From: Glaciecola siphonariae
GTDB lineage: Bacteria > Pseudomonadota > Gammaproteobacteria > Enterobacterales > Alteromonadaceae
NCBI RefSeq assembly: GCF_042652645.1
Contig: NZ_JBHSGU010000002.1
Location: 868,001-932,000 of the forward strand
Reading direction: 5' to 3'
Length of the DNA stretch: 64,000 bases
Under the pieces are notes generated by a model. That model had not been told where the DNA came from. It did not search any database and was given only the letters and a program-made list of their open reading frames with translations. Both the position numbers and the translations under genes were made by a program. Positions 1 through 9,081 of the stretch are shown one piece after another (position 1 is the stretch's first letter; each line of letters opens with the position of its first letter).

Positions 1-55
1 TTTGATAGCGACTCTTGGTCGTTTATTTCTGTCATTATTTTTCCAATTCAATATT

Positions 56-3000
56 TTAATTTACTAGCGCTTCTATGGGGTGCCGTGGTCGAAATCTCGC
101 CAGACGCTTAACTTGACTGCGACAGGAATAGCCGGTAGCCAAGACCCGTGAGGCATCATACTGCTCAATTTTACGACGCCAACTCAAATCATAAATGCCA
201 ATGGAGTTTTCTAAGTGTTCCGTTTCATGCCCGTAAGTTCCCGCCATGCCGCAACACCCCACAGGAATGATCTCAAGGGTCAGACCTAAACGCTTAAATA
301 TGCCCTGCCAGTCTTTTTCAGAACTTGGCAGTGCCGTTTTTTCTGTGCAGTGCGCGAACAAATAAAAAGGCTTATTGTCGTTCACTCGTATATTGTCAAA
401 ACACTGTTCTGGCACATCGCTTAGCCATTCGGTGAGCGTGTTAACAGCAAAGTTGCCCCGCTGAGCACCCAATATTTTATCGTATTCGTCGCGGTAACAC
501 AGCACCAATGACGCATCGACGCCAATTAATGGAATACCTAAATCGCCAACGGCATTTAAAAACCCAGCAGTGCTGCGTGCTGTGTGCTCAAACTCTTTCA
601 AGAACCCCTTTACATGCTGCGGCTTTCCATTTGGAGAAAACGGCAGTAGAACGCCGTGATAACCTAATCCTTGAATAAACGCTAAGGTTTTATCAACCGC
701 ATCTGCGTCGTAAAAGCTGGTAAAGGGGTCTTGCACCACAAGCACATATTTGGCCTTTTGTTCATCAGGCAATGCTTTTAGGGCGTTTAAATCATATTGA
801 CTGCTCAGTGCGCTTAAGCGCTTCGTCAAAGGTGGATAAGACAGTAGCGGCGCATCTACATAACCCACCCATTGTTTGAGAACATACTTAACTAAACGGT
901 TGTCAAGAAAGGCGTTGGCCAGTCTCGGGATGCGCGCAAGCATGGGTGCCAAGCGCTCAACGTTTGCAACAAAATAGTCTTTTAAAGGCCGCGCATATTT
1001 GGTGTAGTAAATCGCCAAAAATTTTGCTCGAAAATCAGGTACGTCTACGTTCACAGGACACTGATTGGTGCACGACTTACATGCTAAGCACCCATTCATC
1101 GCCTCAAAGACTTCGTGAGAAAAGTCAGACGCGTCAGGCTGTTTGGCCGATGTAACGCGACTGAACATACTCAATGGCGTAAAGCTCTTATAGGATAAGT
1201 CTGTGGTGTTCACCCCATGACGCTGCAACTGATATAGCCATTCACGAATTAAGCCCGCTCGTCCTTTGGGGCTGTGACGGCGGTCTCGCGTAATCTTACT
1301 AGACGGGCACATCGGCGAGGTGGTGTCGTAGTTATAGCAAAGTCCGTTCCCGTTACAGCTCATCGCAGGCGCGAATGCCTCTCTGAGGGTAATCGGTATT
1401 TGTCGGTCGTAGGTGGCACGCTTTACATCATCTACTTTAACCAACTGTGCGCCCGACTGATAAGGCGTACAAATTTTACCGGGGTTCATTTTATTATGAG
1501 GGTCAAAGGCCGCTTTAATCTTGCATATTTCGTCATACAGCTCTTCTCCAAAAAAGGCAGGCGCGTATTCACTACGATAGCCCTTGCCATGCTCACCCCA
1601 CATCAATCCGCCGTATTTGGCCACCAGCGCAACAACTTGGTCAGATATCGTTTTAACGAGTTTTTCTTGGTCTTCATCATATAAATTCAGCGCCGGGCGC
1701 ACATGTAAAACGCCAGCATCAACATGACCAAACATACCGTATTGCAGTCCGTGACTGTCTAACAGCGCTCTAAACTCCATAATGAAATCGGCAAGTTTCT
1801 CTGGCGGAACTGCGGTGTCTTCGGCAAACGCAATGGGCTTTTTATCGCCCTTGGTTTTACCTAATAAACCAACCGCTTTTTTACGCATACCGTAAATCTT
1901 TTTAATCTCAGCGGTATCGTAGGTAATTTGATAACCAATGACACCAGAGCGCTCATTCGCTATTTCGGAGTCGAGCCGTTCGCTCAGCAGCTTGATTTTT
2001 TGTTCAATAGCGTCCTTATCGTCGCTGTTGTACTCAACCATATTCAAGCCGTCCATCACTTTACCAGGCACATCTTGAATGAGCTCCGATACGCTGTGCC
2101 AAACAATGTCAGCCCGCGCCAGCCCAAGCACTCGGCTGTCGACGGTTTCTACAGAGGTGGCGTTAGCGGCAATCATCGATGGCGCGTGGCGCAGCGCTGA
2201 CTCAAAATCATTGTATTTAATATTTACCAACGCAGTATGGCTTGGAATTTTGGTAATATTGAGTTTGGCTTCTGCGATAAAGGCTAACGACCCCTCAGAG
2301 CCTGCAAGCAGTCGACTCACATCTATCGTATCGTTAAGCTGGTCGTAGGCGTGTTCTAGGTCGTAGCCGGTTAAGAAACGATTTAACCGAGGAAACTTAT
2401 CTAAAATAGCTTGGCGTTTACCGACGCAGCTCATCAATACTTGCTGCAAAATTTTAGCGTAATCGGTATTTTCGGTTGCCATTGCTTTTGCATCATCCAT
2501 GCTCAATGGCGCTGTATGCAATACTTCTCCGCTAGCGGTAACCGACGTTAAACCTAACACATGATCGCTGGTTTTCCCGTAAACTAACGAGCCTTGCCCA
2601 GAAGCATCGGTGTTGATCATGCCGCCAATGGTTGCACGATTACTGGTAGAGAGGTCGGGCGAAAAGAAGTATTTGTGAGGGCGTAAGTAATCATTTAACG
2701 CGTCTTTGATGACCCCGCACTGCACTCTTACCCACTGCTGTTCGAGGTTCAGCTCTAAAATCTCACGCATGTGCTTGGAGGTGTCAATAACAATACCTGG
2801 CGTCAGCGATTGACCATTCGTGCCTGTGCCGCCGCCCCTTGCACTAAAGCTTACATTTGCAAAGTCTTTTCCCACCGCTGCGATTGTGGCGAGGTCATCT
2901 ACATTTTTGGGAAACACCACGGCTTGAGGAATGCGCTGATAAATAGAATTATCAGTAGCGACTGCCATACGGCTTGAATAAGACACTTCAATTTCGCCGC

Positions 3001-3088
3001 TAAAGCTACTTTCCTGTAACTTAGCCAAATATGCTTGAGTATCCGCTTTTACGGTGTCTTGTGGCGCTAGTGTAGGTAGTACGCTCAA
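56..3088 (-). CDS. ydiJ: FAD-linked oxidase / Fe-S protein, YdiJ-type D-2-hydroxyacid dehydrogenase
   Basis: A 1010-residue fusion flavoprotein, close to the roughly 1018 residues of E. coli YdiJ. The N-terminal half is an FAD-binding PCMH domain with the glycine-rich loop FSARGGGTGTNG at about residues 81-92, followed by an FAD-oxidase C-terminal domain (GHVDAGVLHVRP, GEHGKGYRSEYAP). The C-terminal half has cysteine motifs for iron-sulfur clusters, including CLACKSCTNQCPVNV, and a CCG-type motif (VGCCGMAGTYGHE) near the end. The family oxidises D-2-hydroxyacids such as D-2-hydroxyglutarate or D-lactate and passes electrons to a membrane acceptor; the exact substrate cannot be read here. The start is a TTG with a strong GGAGGGG Shine-Dalgarno at about 3092-3098 on the complementary strand. 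It appears monocistronic. Confidence 0.93.
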   Translation of the reverse strand: MSVLPTLAPQDTVKADTQAYLAKLQESSFSGEIEVSYSSRMAVATDNSIYQRIPQAVVFPKNVDDLATIAAVGKDFANVSFSARGGGTGTNGQSLTPGIVIDTSKHMREILELNLEQQWVRVQCGVIKDALNDYLRPHKYFFSPDLSTSNRATIGGMINTDASGQGSLVYGKTSDHVLGLTSVTASGEVLHTAPLSMDDAKAMATENTDYAKILQQVLMSCVGKRQAILDKFPRLNRFLTGYDLEHAYDQLNDTIDVSRLLAGSEGSLAFIAEAKLNITKIPSHTALVNIKYNDFESALRHAPSMIAANATSVETVDSRVLGLARADIVWHSVSELIQDVPGKVMDGLNMVEYNSDDKDAIEQKIKLLSERLDSEIANERSGVIGYQITYDTAEIKKIYGMRKKAVGLLGKTKGDKKPIAFAEDTAVPPEKLADFIMEFRALLDSHGLQYGMFGHVDAGVLHVRPALNLYDEDQEKLVKTISDQVVALVAKYGGLMWGEHGKGYRSEYAPAFFGEELYDEICKIKAAFDPHNKMNPGKICTPYQSGAQLVKVDDVKRATYDRQIPITLREAFAPAMSCNGNGLCYNYDTTSPMCPSSKITRDRRHSPKGRAGLIREWLYQLQRHGVNTTDLSYKSFTPLSMFSRVTSAKQPDASDFSHEVFEAMNGCLACKSCTNQCPVNVDVPDFRAKFLAIYYTKYARPLKDYFVANVERLAPMLARIPRLANAFLDNRLVKYVLKQWVGYVDAPLLSYPPLTKRLSALSSQYDLNALKALPDEQKAKYVLVVQDPFTSFYDADAVDKTLAFIQGLGYHGVLLPFSPNGKPQHVKGFLKEFEHTARSTAGFLNAVGDLGIPLIGVDASLVLCYRDEYDKILGAQRGNFAVNTLTEWLSDVPEQCFDNIRVNDNKPFYLFAHCTEKTALPSSEKDWQGIFKRLGLTLEIIPVGCCGMAGTYGHETEHLENSIGIYDLSWRRKIEQYDASRVLATGYSCRSQVKRLARFRPRHPIEALVN

Positions 3089-3304
3089 TGTCCCCTCCTT
3101 TTTCTGAACGCTGAGTATACTGATTTCAACACCAACGCTCTAGGACTAATAGCTACCAAAGCCTTTATTTATATTCACGAGCGCAAAAACTTCTTGCCAT
3201 CAGCGATTGTGTTCAGACAGTCCAGCAAATATTAAAATAAGCACGAGTATTATAAGATTTTATTCATGTATTTTTATATTCCGCCGAGTTATATATCAGC
3301 GACT

Positions 3305-3333
3305 TTTACTTTTAAGCTTGTATTTGTTACACT
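3305..3333 (+). promoter_or_regulatory. Predicted sigma70 promoter for the 54-residue gene
   Basis: TTTACT (3305-3310), a 17-base spacer, then TACACT (3328-3333), 21 bases ahead of the ATG at 3355. Read by eye only. Confidence 0.4.
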
Positions 3334-3354
3334 TACGCGGAATTTGGAGGAATT

Positions 3355-3519
3355 ATGAGTAATTTTTTAAAGAAAATATTTAAACCTAAACACCCTTATG
3401 CACCGGTTGCCTACTTAGGCAGAAAAACCGTTGAACGGTCGTTAGACTGCAAAGTAACCAAACGCAAAGCGCTTGAAAAACAAATGCGTGAAGAAGGCCA
3501 CAAAACCGAAGCGGCATAA
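3355..3519 (+). CDS. Small basic hypothetical protein (54 aa)
   Basis: A short open frame starting at ATG 3355 with a strong GGAGG Shine-Dalgarno at 3346-3350 and ending with TAA at 3517-3519. The product begins MSNFLKKIFKPKHPYAPVAY and is rich in Lys/Arg, with one cysteine at residue 32 and no signal peptide. A promoter-like element sits directly upstream, and an intrinsic terminator lies about 180 bases downstream. The good ribosome site and base composition argue for a real gene. I do not recognise the family; the basic charge would suit a nucleic-acid or ribosome-associated role, but that is speculation. Confidence 0.65.
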   Translation: MSNFLKKIFKPKHPYAPVAYLGRKTVERSLDCKVTKRKALEKQMREEGHKTEAA

Positions 3520-3696
3520 GGTGCAGCACATCTTCGCGTCATCTCGATAGTAAACGTTCTGACTTAGCGTTAGTTAAACGCGGTTTTAACAGTGCCGAGC
3601 GCGCAGGCCGACAGCATAGACTGATAACATTGGCTATTGGAATTAGCTATAAAAATTGGTCAGCAGCATTAACTAATAGTACTGAAAAAGATTTAC

Positions 3697-3725
3697 AAAA
3701 AAGGCGTCACTTAGACGCCTTTTTT
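3697..3725. terminator. Bidirectional intrinsic terminator
   Basis: Six A, stem GGCGTC (3703-3708), loop ACTTA, stem GACGCC (3714-3719), six T. It is symmetric, so it can serve both the small plus-strand gene and the convergent ppsA. Confidence 0.85.
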
Positions 3726-3761
3726 GCATGTTAAATAATGCTTAGCATTTAGCCCCAGTAA

Positions 3762-6137
3762 TTAAGCATTATGCTGTTCAGCTAAATAAAGCCATGTTTC
3801 TACTACGGTATCTGGATTTAAAGAGACACTATCAATACCTTGCTCAACTAACCATGCTGCAAAATCTTCATGGTCAGAAGGTCCTTGACCACAAATACCC
3901 ACGTACTTTCCTCGCGCTTTCGCTGCTTTAATTGCCATTGACAGCAGAGCCTTAACCGCATCATTACGCTCATCAAATAAATGCGCTATTAAGCCTGAAT
4001 CACGGTCTAAACCTAAGGTAAGCTGAGTTAAGTCATTTGAACCAATAGAGAAACCGTCAAACAAATCTAAAAACTGATCTGCCAACAAGGCATTAGACGG
4101 AAGCTCGCACATCATAATAATGCGTAAGCCGTTCTCTCCCTGCACGAGTCCTTGGTCTTTGAGCAAATCAATAACTTGACGTCCCTCTTCAACCGTCCGA
4201 ATAAAGGGGATCATGATTTCAACATTAACCAAACCCATTTTATTGCGAACGCGTTTAATCGCCTCACACTCCAGCGCAAAGCAGTCTCTGAAATCTTCAG
4301 AAATATACCGGCTCGCACCTCTAAAACCTAGCATCGGGTTTTCTTCATCAGGTTCGTACTGATAGCCGCCCACCAAATTGTAATATTCGTTAGATTTGAA
4401 ATCAGACATACGAACAATCACTTTCTTTGGAGAAAACGCAGCACCAATGCTGGCGATACCCTCAACAAGTTTTTCAATATAAAACTCCACCGGAGATTCA
4501 TAGCCAGCAATCATGTCGGTGATTTCATCTTTTAAGTCTTGCGGCTGGTCATCAAAATTTAACAGCGCCTTCGGATGCACCCCAATCATGCGGTTGATGA
4601 TAAATTCCAAACGCGCTAAACCAACGCCTTCGTGAGGTAAACGCGCGAAATCAAAGGCGCGGTCTGGATTACCCACATTCATCATCACTTTAAGCGGTAA
4701 ATCGGGCATGGCGTCAACCCGAGACGTGGTAACGTCAAAATCGAGTACTTTATTGTAGATGTAGCCCGTATCGCCCTCGGCACACGACACAGTGACTTCA
4801 TCTCCAGTAGCAATTGAGTCAGTCGCATTGCCGCATCCCACAACCGCAGGAATACCCATTTCACGCGCGATAATAGCGGCGTGACACGTGCGACCGCCGC
4901 GATTAGTCACAATAGCAGAGGCCTTTTTCATGATCGGCTCCCAGTCTGGGTCGGTCATGTCAGTTACCAGCACATCGCCTTGTTCAATTTTGTCCATCTC
5001 AGCGATAGAGCCAAGCACCTTTGCCTTACCCGCACCAATTTTATGGCCAATCGCTCGCCCTTCGCATACTAATGTCGCACTATCTTTTAATTGAAAACGC
5101 TCAATTACCTGCATGTCTTCGCGGCTTCGAACCGTTTCAGGACGCGCTTGCACAATATAAAGCTTTCCATCAATGCCGTCTTTGGCCCATTCAATGTCCA
5201 TAGGGCGCTGATAGTGCTTTTCGATAATTAGGGCTTGTTTGGCAAGCTCCATAACCTCATCGTCGTTAATTGAAAAACGTTTTGAATCGTGGGCATCTAT
5301 GTCGACAATCGAGACTTGTTTACCGTGCTCTAAGTCTTCAGAGTAAATCATTTTGGTTAACTTGCTACCAATATTGCGGCGCAGCACTGCCGGCCTATCA
5401 GAAGCTAACGTAGGTTTGTGTACATAAAATTCGTCTGGATTTACCGCGCCCTGCACTACCATTTCGCCAAGCCCGTATGAGCTGGTGATAAACACAACAT
5501 CTTCAAAACCCGATTCAGTATCGATGGTAAACATCACGCCAGACGCAGCAACATCACTACGAACCATGCGCTGAATACCGGCAGAGAGCGCCACCCCTTT
5601 ATGGTCATAGCCCTGATGCACTCGGTAAGAGATTGCGCGGTCGTTAAATAGCGATGCGAACACATGCTTGATTGCTACGAGCACCGACTCATAGCCTTTC
5701 ACGTTCAAAAATGTTTCTTGCTGCCCGGCAAACGAGGCATCTGGCATATCTTCGGCAGTAGCCGACGAACGCACTGCGAACGAAGCTTGCTCACCGGCAT
5801 CGGCGCAGAGGGTTTCAAAGGCATTTTTTATTTCACGCTCAAGTTCTTCTTGAAATGGCGTATCGAGTATCCACTGCCTTATCTGTTCGCCTGCTTTAGC
5901 AAGCGCGTTTACATCCTCAACATCTAATGCGTCGAGTACTTCGTGAATACGTGCCTCAACTCCGCTTTGCACCAAAAACTCATTAAAAGCATGCGCTGTT
6001 GTTGCAAAACCGCCAGGCACTTGCACACCCGCGTTTGATAGGTTTGATATCATTTCCCCTAATGATGCGTTTTTACCGCCAACGCGATTTACATCGTCCA
6101 TGCCCAACTGTTGATACCAAAGAACGTAATCCTGCAC
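3762..6137 (-). CDS. ppsA: Phosphoenolpyruvate synthase (pyruvate, water dikinase)
   Basis: Converts pyruvate + ATP + water to PEP + AMP + phosphate, the first step of gluconeogenesis from three-carbon acids. The N-terminal ATP-grasp domain (VGGKNASLGEM; RSSATAEDMPDASFAGQQ) is followed by the swivelling phosphohistidine domain with GGRTCHAAIIAREMG and a C-terminal PEP-utilising barrel ending with the CGQGPSDH motif. I place the start at GTG 6137 because a GGAGG lies eight bases upstream; this gives 791 residues (E. coli 792). An in-frame extension to 6155 is possible but has no ribosome site. Counted from this start the catalytic histidine is about 419 and the regulatory threonine about 417, the residue PpsR modifies. 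ppsR is divergent. Confidence 0.97.
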   Translation of the reverse strand: MQDYVLWYQQLGMDDVNRVGGKNASLGEMISNLSNAGVQVPGGFATTAHAFNEFLVQSGVEARIHEVLDALDVEDVNALAKAGEQIRQWILDTPFQEELEREIKNAFETLCADAGEQASFAVRSSATAEDMPDASFAGQQETFLNVKGYESVLVAIKHVFASLFNDRAISYRVHQGYDHKGVALSAGIQRMVRSDVAASGVMFTIDTESGFEDVVFITSSYGLGEMVVQGAVNPDEFYVHKPTLASDRPAVLRRNIGSKLTKMIYSEDLEHGKQVSIVDIDAHDSKRFSINDDEVMELAKQALIIEKHYQRPMDIEWAKDGIDGKLYIVQARPETVRSREDMQVIERFQLKDSATLVCEGRAIGHKIGAGKAKVLGSIAEMDKIEQGDVLVTDMTDPDWEPIMKKASAIVTNRGGRTCHAAIIAREMGIPAVVGCGNATDSIATGDEVTVSCAEGDTGYIYNKVLDFDVTTSRVDAMPDLPLKVMMNVGNPDRAFDFARLPHEGVGLARLEFIINRMIGVHPKALLNFDDQPQDLKDEITDMIAGYESPVEFYIEKLVEGIASIGAAFSPKKVIVRMSDFKSNEYYNLVGGYQYEPDEENPMLGFRGASRYISEDFRDCFALECEAIKRVRNKMGLVNVEIMIPFIRTVEEGRQVIDLLKDQGLVQGENGLRIIMMCELPSNALLADQFLDLFDGFSIGSNDLTQLTLGLDRDSGLIAHLFDERNDAVKALLSMAIKAAKARGKYVGICGQGPSDHEDFAAWLVEQGIDSVSLNPDTVVETWLYLAEQHNA

Positions 6138-6176
6138 TATAGTGGCCTCCATCAAACCCCGAAACTTAAAAATAAG

Positions 6177-6194
6177 AAGTGAAAGATTTCACTT
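6177..6194. promoter_or_regulatory. Perfect 8-bp dyad upstream of ppsA
   Basis: AAGTGAAAGATTTCACTT: two perfect 8-base arms around GA, 40-57 bases upstream of the ppsA start. The TGAAA/TTTCA half-sites resemble Cra/FruR-like operators, but the binding protein is unknown. Confidence 0.4.
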
Positions 6195-6282
6195 ACTATT
6201 ACAAAACGAATTAAACGTGCTAGCGTAAAGCACTGCACGATTTTAAATTGGGTTTTATTGCAAAGTAAAATTTAATTTTTTT

Positions 6283-6297
6283 CGTAATTAAATTACA
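6283..6297. promoter_or_regulatory. HexR-like operator between ppsA and ppsR
   Basis: CGTAATTAAATTACA matches the HexR palindrome TGTAATTAAATTACA at 14 of 15 positions. HexR is known to control central carbon genes, including ppsA, in Shewanella and relatives. The site is 20 bases before the ppsR start and about 145 bases from that of ppsA. Confidence 0.55.
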
Positions 6298-6316
6298 ACA
6301 ATGTTAAGGAGATGTT

Positions 6317-7129
6317 GTGCGCGCTGCATTTTATATATCTGACGGTACAGCTATAACAGCAGAGGTATTTGGTCACGCTTTATTGTCTTTATTTCCAATG
6401 GAATTTGATCACATCACGGTGCCATTTGTTGAAACCGAACAACATGCAAAAGAGGTGCTTTATCAGATAGAACAATCATTTAAGGAAAGTGGGCAGCGAC
6501 CTTTGGTCTTTTTTACGATGGTAAACGCAGAAGTCGGGAAGCTAATAAGTCAATCGGTAGGCATTAATTACAATTTTCTAGACCAGTTTGTCGCGCCGCT
6601 TGAAAAAGTCATTGGGGTTCCATCAAAACCTGTTAAGCATCGAACGCACAGCATGCACGAACAAACGTATGACATTCGCATTGAAGCCGTCAACTACGCC
6701 CTAGCAAACGATGACGGTTCAAATTTAAAAGACTATGAAGAGGCGGATATCATTTTAGTTGGCGTATCACGCTCAGGCAAAACACCCACCAGCCTATATT
6801 TAGCCCTGCAATACGGCATCAAAGCGGCTAACTACCCATTTACAGAAGAAGATATGGGAGATATCTTAAAACTGCCGCCCATTCTAAAACGATTTAAACA
6901 AAAACTATTTGGTTTAACCATTAGCGCAGATAGGCTACATGCCATCCGCTCAGAACGCCGTGCTAACAGTCGCTACGCATCTATACAGCAATGCAGAATG
7001 GAGTTGCGTGAAGTAGAAAATCTCTATCGGAAAGAAAAAATTCCATGCCTAAACAGCACTAAGTTTTCAGTAGAAGAGATCTCGGCCAAGATACTCGCCC
7101 AAACAGGCTTGAAACGCAGAAAGTACTAA
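6317..7129 (+). CDS. ppsR: PEP synthase regulatory protein (ADP-dependent kinase/phosphorylase)
   Basis: A 270-residue DUF299/PpsR protein. The family inactivates PEP synthase by ADP-dependent phosphorylation of the threonine next to the catalytic histidine and reactivates it by phosphate-dependent dephosphorylation. It opens with FYISDGTAITAEVFGHALLS and has the conserved P-loop GVSRSGKTPTS at residues 149-159. The start is GTG at 6317, with AAGGA at 6307-6311. Its position divergent from ppsA is the usual arrangement and supports the pairing. Confidence 0.96.
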   Translation: MRAAFYISDGTAITAEVFGHALLSLFPMEFDHITVPFVETEQHAKEVLYQIEQSFKESGQRPLVFFTMVNAEVGKLISQSVGINYNFLDQFVAPLEKVIGVPSKPVKHRTHSMHEQTYDIRIEAVNYALANDDGSNLKDYEEADIILVGVSRSGKTPTSLYLALQYGIKAANYPFTEEDMGDILKLPPILKRFKQKLFGLTISADRLHAIRSERRANSRYASIQQCRMELREVENLYRKEKIPCLNSTKFSVEEISAKILAQTGLKRRKY

Positions 7130-7203
7130 GTTTTGTGTTAAAGGGGTGAGTTCGATTGCAATAGATACGCAGCATGATAGGCCTTTAAAGGCCTACGCTT
7201 TTC

Positions 7204-7563
7204 TTACTCATTGTTTGATGATTTTGCTGACGACTCACGCTTTTGCTTGGCACCTGTAATCTTGTTCGCCCGTCCCTCTTCTTTCGCTTTTTGAGCACGT
7301 AACTTACGAATTTCTTTAGGGTCGGCAATCAGTGGGCGATAAATTTCAATGCGATCGCCGTCTTTTATCTCATCGCTTAAACGACACGTACGATTCCAAA
7401 CGCCTACTTTGTTTTCAGACAGATTTATCTCAGTGTAAATATCCAGCACGCCAGACAGCACGATTGCCTGTTCTACGGTAGTTGACGGGGGTACAGTAAG
7501 ACTTATAAGAGACTGCTTATTAGGCAGTCCGTATGTGACCTCAATTGCCAAATGCTCGGACAT
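7204..7563 (-). CDS. rnfH: RnfH family ubiquitin-like protein
   Basis: A 119-residue protein of the RnfH/UPF0125 family with a beta-grasp (ubiquitin-like) fold: IEVTYGLPNKQ near the start and GDRIEIYRPLIADPKEIRK around residues 69-87. The lysine-rich tail after residue 88 is probably disordered. Its start codon overlaps the stop codon of ratA by one base, indicating translational coupling. The rnfH-ratA pair beside smpB is conserved across gammaproteobacteria. The biochemical role of RnfH is not settled. Confidence 0.92.
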   Translation of the reverse strand: MSEHLAIEVTYGLPNKQSLISLTVPPSTTVEQAIVLSGVLDIYTEINLSENKVGVWNRTCRLSDEIKDGDRIEIYRPLIADPKEIRKLRAQKAKEEGRANKITGAKQKRESSAKSSNNE

Positions 7564-7994
7564 TAACCGTACACCCTTTTAGCGCGCTCGGTAAATGCAT
7601 GCACCATATTGTTTGTCAGAGCCTTAAATACTTTGCCGAAAGCAAATTCAACCAGCTTGCTTGTAAAGGTAAAATCAAGTTCTAGCTCTATTTTGCAGGC
7701 CTCGTCAGACAGCGGTGTAAAACGCCAGCCCCCGCTTAAGGACTTAAAAGGACCGTCGGCTAAATCCATATCGATTTGCCGCCCCGGAGTGAGACTATTG
7801 CGAGTAACAAGTTCTTGATTGACGCCTGCTTTGCTGAGCAGCATTTTAGCCAACATATGGTGTTCACTTTGCTCAAGGACTTCGCTTCTGCGGCAACCAG
7901 GCAGAAACTTGTCGTATGCGTTGACGTCGTTCACTAAATCGTACATTTGCATGGCACTGTAAGCGACTAATGCGCTCTTTTTAATTTTAGGCAT
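7563..7994 (-). CDS. ratA: RatA / Coq10-like START-domain protein
   Basis: A 143-residue SRPBCC (polyketide cyclase/START) protein, counted from ATG 7994 (MPKIKKSALV), which matches the N-terminus and length of E. coli RatA; a TTG at 8003 would add three residues. It shows the typical YDLVNDVNAYDKFLPGC segment near residues 18-34. E. coli RatA was described as blocking 70S assembly; eukaryotic Coq10 homologues bind ubiquinone, so its everyday role may be lipid-quinone related. Divergent from smpB. Confidence 0.9.
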   Translation of the reverse strand: MPKIKKSALVAYSAMQMYDLVNDVNAYDKFLPGCRRSEVLEQSEHHMLAKMLLSKAGVNQELVTRNSLTPGRQIDMDLADGPFKSLSGGWRFTPLSDEACKIELELDFTFTSKLVEFAFGKVFKALTNNMVHAFTERAKRVYG

Positions 7995-8062
7995 TGCATC
8001 CAATAACTACTGGGTAATATTTCCTAGTTGTTGGGTTGAAATCACTCAAATTCAACCTAATA

Positions 8063-8090
8063 AAGACAATTCTCGCAACATAGGTATAAT
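8063..8090 (+). promoter_or_regulatory. Predicted smpB promoter placing transcription at the start codon
   Basis: AAGACA (8063-8068), 16-base spacer, perfect TATAAT (8085-8090). The -10 box ends seven bases before the smpB ATG, and no Shine-Dalgarno is visible, so the message may be leaderless. Confidence 0.55.
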
Positions 8091-8097
8091 ACGCGTC

Positions 8098-8565
8098 ATG
8101 AAAAAGAATAAAGCTAATAATAACACTATTGCCTTAAATAAAAAGGCGCGGCACGAGTATTCCTTATTGGATAAATTCGAGGCGGGTATGCAGTTACAGG
8201 GCTGGGAAGTGAAGTCAATTCGCGCTGGCAAAGTTAACCTTACTGATGCTTACGTATTTATCAAAGATGGTGAAGCCTATGTGACCAATATCGGCATTAC
8301 GCCGCTCAATCAAGCCTCTAGTCACGTGGTTTGCGACCCAACCCGCACGCGAAAGCTATTGCTGCATCAACGTGAAATCGATCACCTCATGGGCGGACTC
8401 GACCGACAGGGTTTGACCATTGTAGCAACGGCCATGTACTGGAAAGCTAGCTGGGTAAAGCTCGAAATGTGGCTGGCCAAAGGTAAGCAAGAACATGATA
8501 AGCGCGACAGCATTAAAGACCGAGACTGGGCGCGCCAAAAAGAGAGAATGATGAAGCACAGCTAA
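8098..8565 (+). CDS. smpB: SsrA-binding protein SmpB
   Basis: A 155-residue OB-fold protein that binds tmRNA and brings it to stalled ribosomes for trans-translation. The N-terminal NKKARHEYSLLDKFEAGMQL segment, the GWEVKSIRAGKVNLTDAYV core and a basic C-terminal tail (KDRDWARQKERMMKHS) that enters the mRNA channel are all present, and the length is normal. The tmRNA gene lies 79 bases downstream on the same strand but has its own -10 box. Confidence 0.98.
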   Translation: MKKNKANNNTIALNKKARHEYSLLDKFEAGMQLQGWEVKSIRAGKVNLTDAYVFIKDGEAYVTNIGITPLNQASSHVVCDPTRTRKLLLHQREIDHLMGGLDRQGLTIVATAMYWKASWVKLEMWLAKGKQEHDKRDSIKDRDWARQKERMMKHS

Positions 8566-8624
8566 AAGCAGAGATTTATTTCTGCTTCAGATAGATGGCG
8601 CTATGTCATTAAAATCTCTTGTGT

Positions 8625-8630
8625 TATACT
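8625..8630 (+). promoter_or_regulatory. -10 box of the ssrA promoter
   Basis: TATACT lies 14 bases before the first tmRNA base. The sequence about 17 bases upstream is a poor -35 match. Confidence 0.5.
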
Positions 8631-8644
8631 ACGTAATCACGCTC

Positions 8645-9003
8645 GGGGCTGCTCTGGATTCGACAGGATTCAATGATGCTGGAGGTGCATGCAGAGGTGC
8701 GGTTTGCCTCTTTAAAAAGCCGCAAAAAAATAGTCGCAAACGACGAAAACTACGCACTAGCAGCTTAATAACCTGTATAGGCCCTTCCACTTCAGCCGTT
8801 GTTCATTCGTGAAGGTTTGGAAGGTCATACTAATGAACTAGCGAGGGAAACTTGTCTAAGGTTGAACCGCGAAACAGTATTAGGCCAGCCCGACGAAATC
8901 CTGTTTGCCGGAGTTCATAGGGTTAAATAAATGACAAACTAAGCATGTAGTACCAAAAGTTGACGCTTTCTGGACGCGGGTTCAATTCCCGCCAGCTCCA
9001 CCA
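8645..9003 (+). ncRNA. ssrA: Transfer-messenger RNA (tmRNA, one-piece)
   Basis: A 359-base one-piece tmRNA. The 5' end GGGGCTGCTCTGGATTCGAC and the 3' end TTCAATTCCCGCCAGCTCC plus ACCA form the tRNA-like domain, with the terminal CCA encoded. The tag reading frame runs 8736-8768: ten codons giving ANDENYALAA, then TAA, identical in length to the E. coli tag. SmpB is immediately upstream, so both components of trans-translation are adjacent. Confidence 0.98.
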
Positions 9004-9009
9004 ATTTTT

Positions 9010-9035
9010 AAAAGCCCCTTTTTCGGGGCTTTTTT
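9010..9035 (+). terminator. Intrinsic terminator of ssrA
   Basis: AAAAGCCCC (9010-9018), loop TTTTTC, GGGGCTTTTTT. It starts seven bases after the mature tmRNA end. Confidence 0.9.
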
Positions 9036-9081
9036 ATTAGCTTTTTGCTTTGATTATACTAGGTATCACAGGGAATTTATC

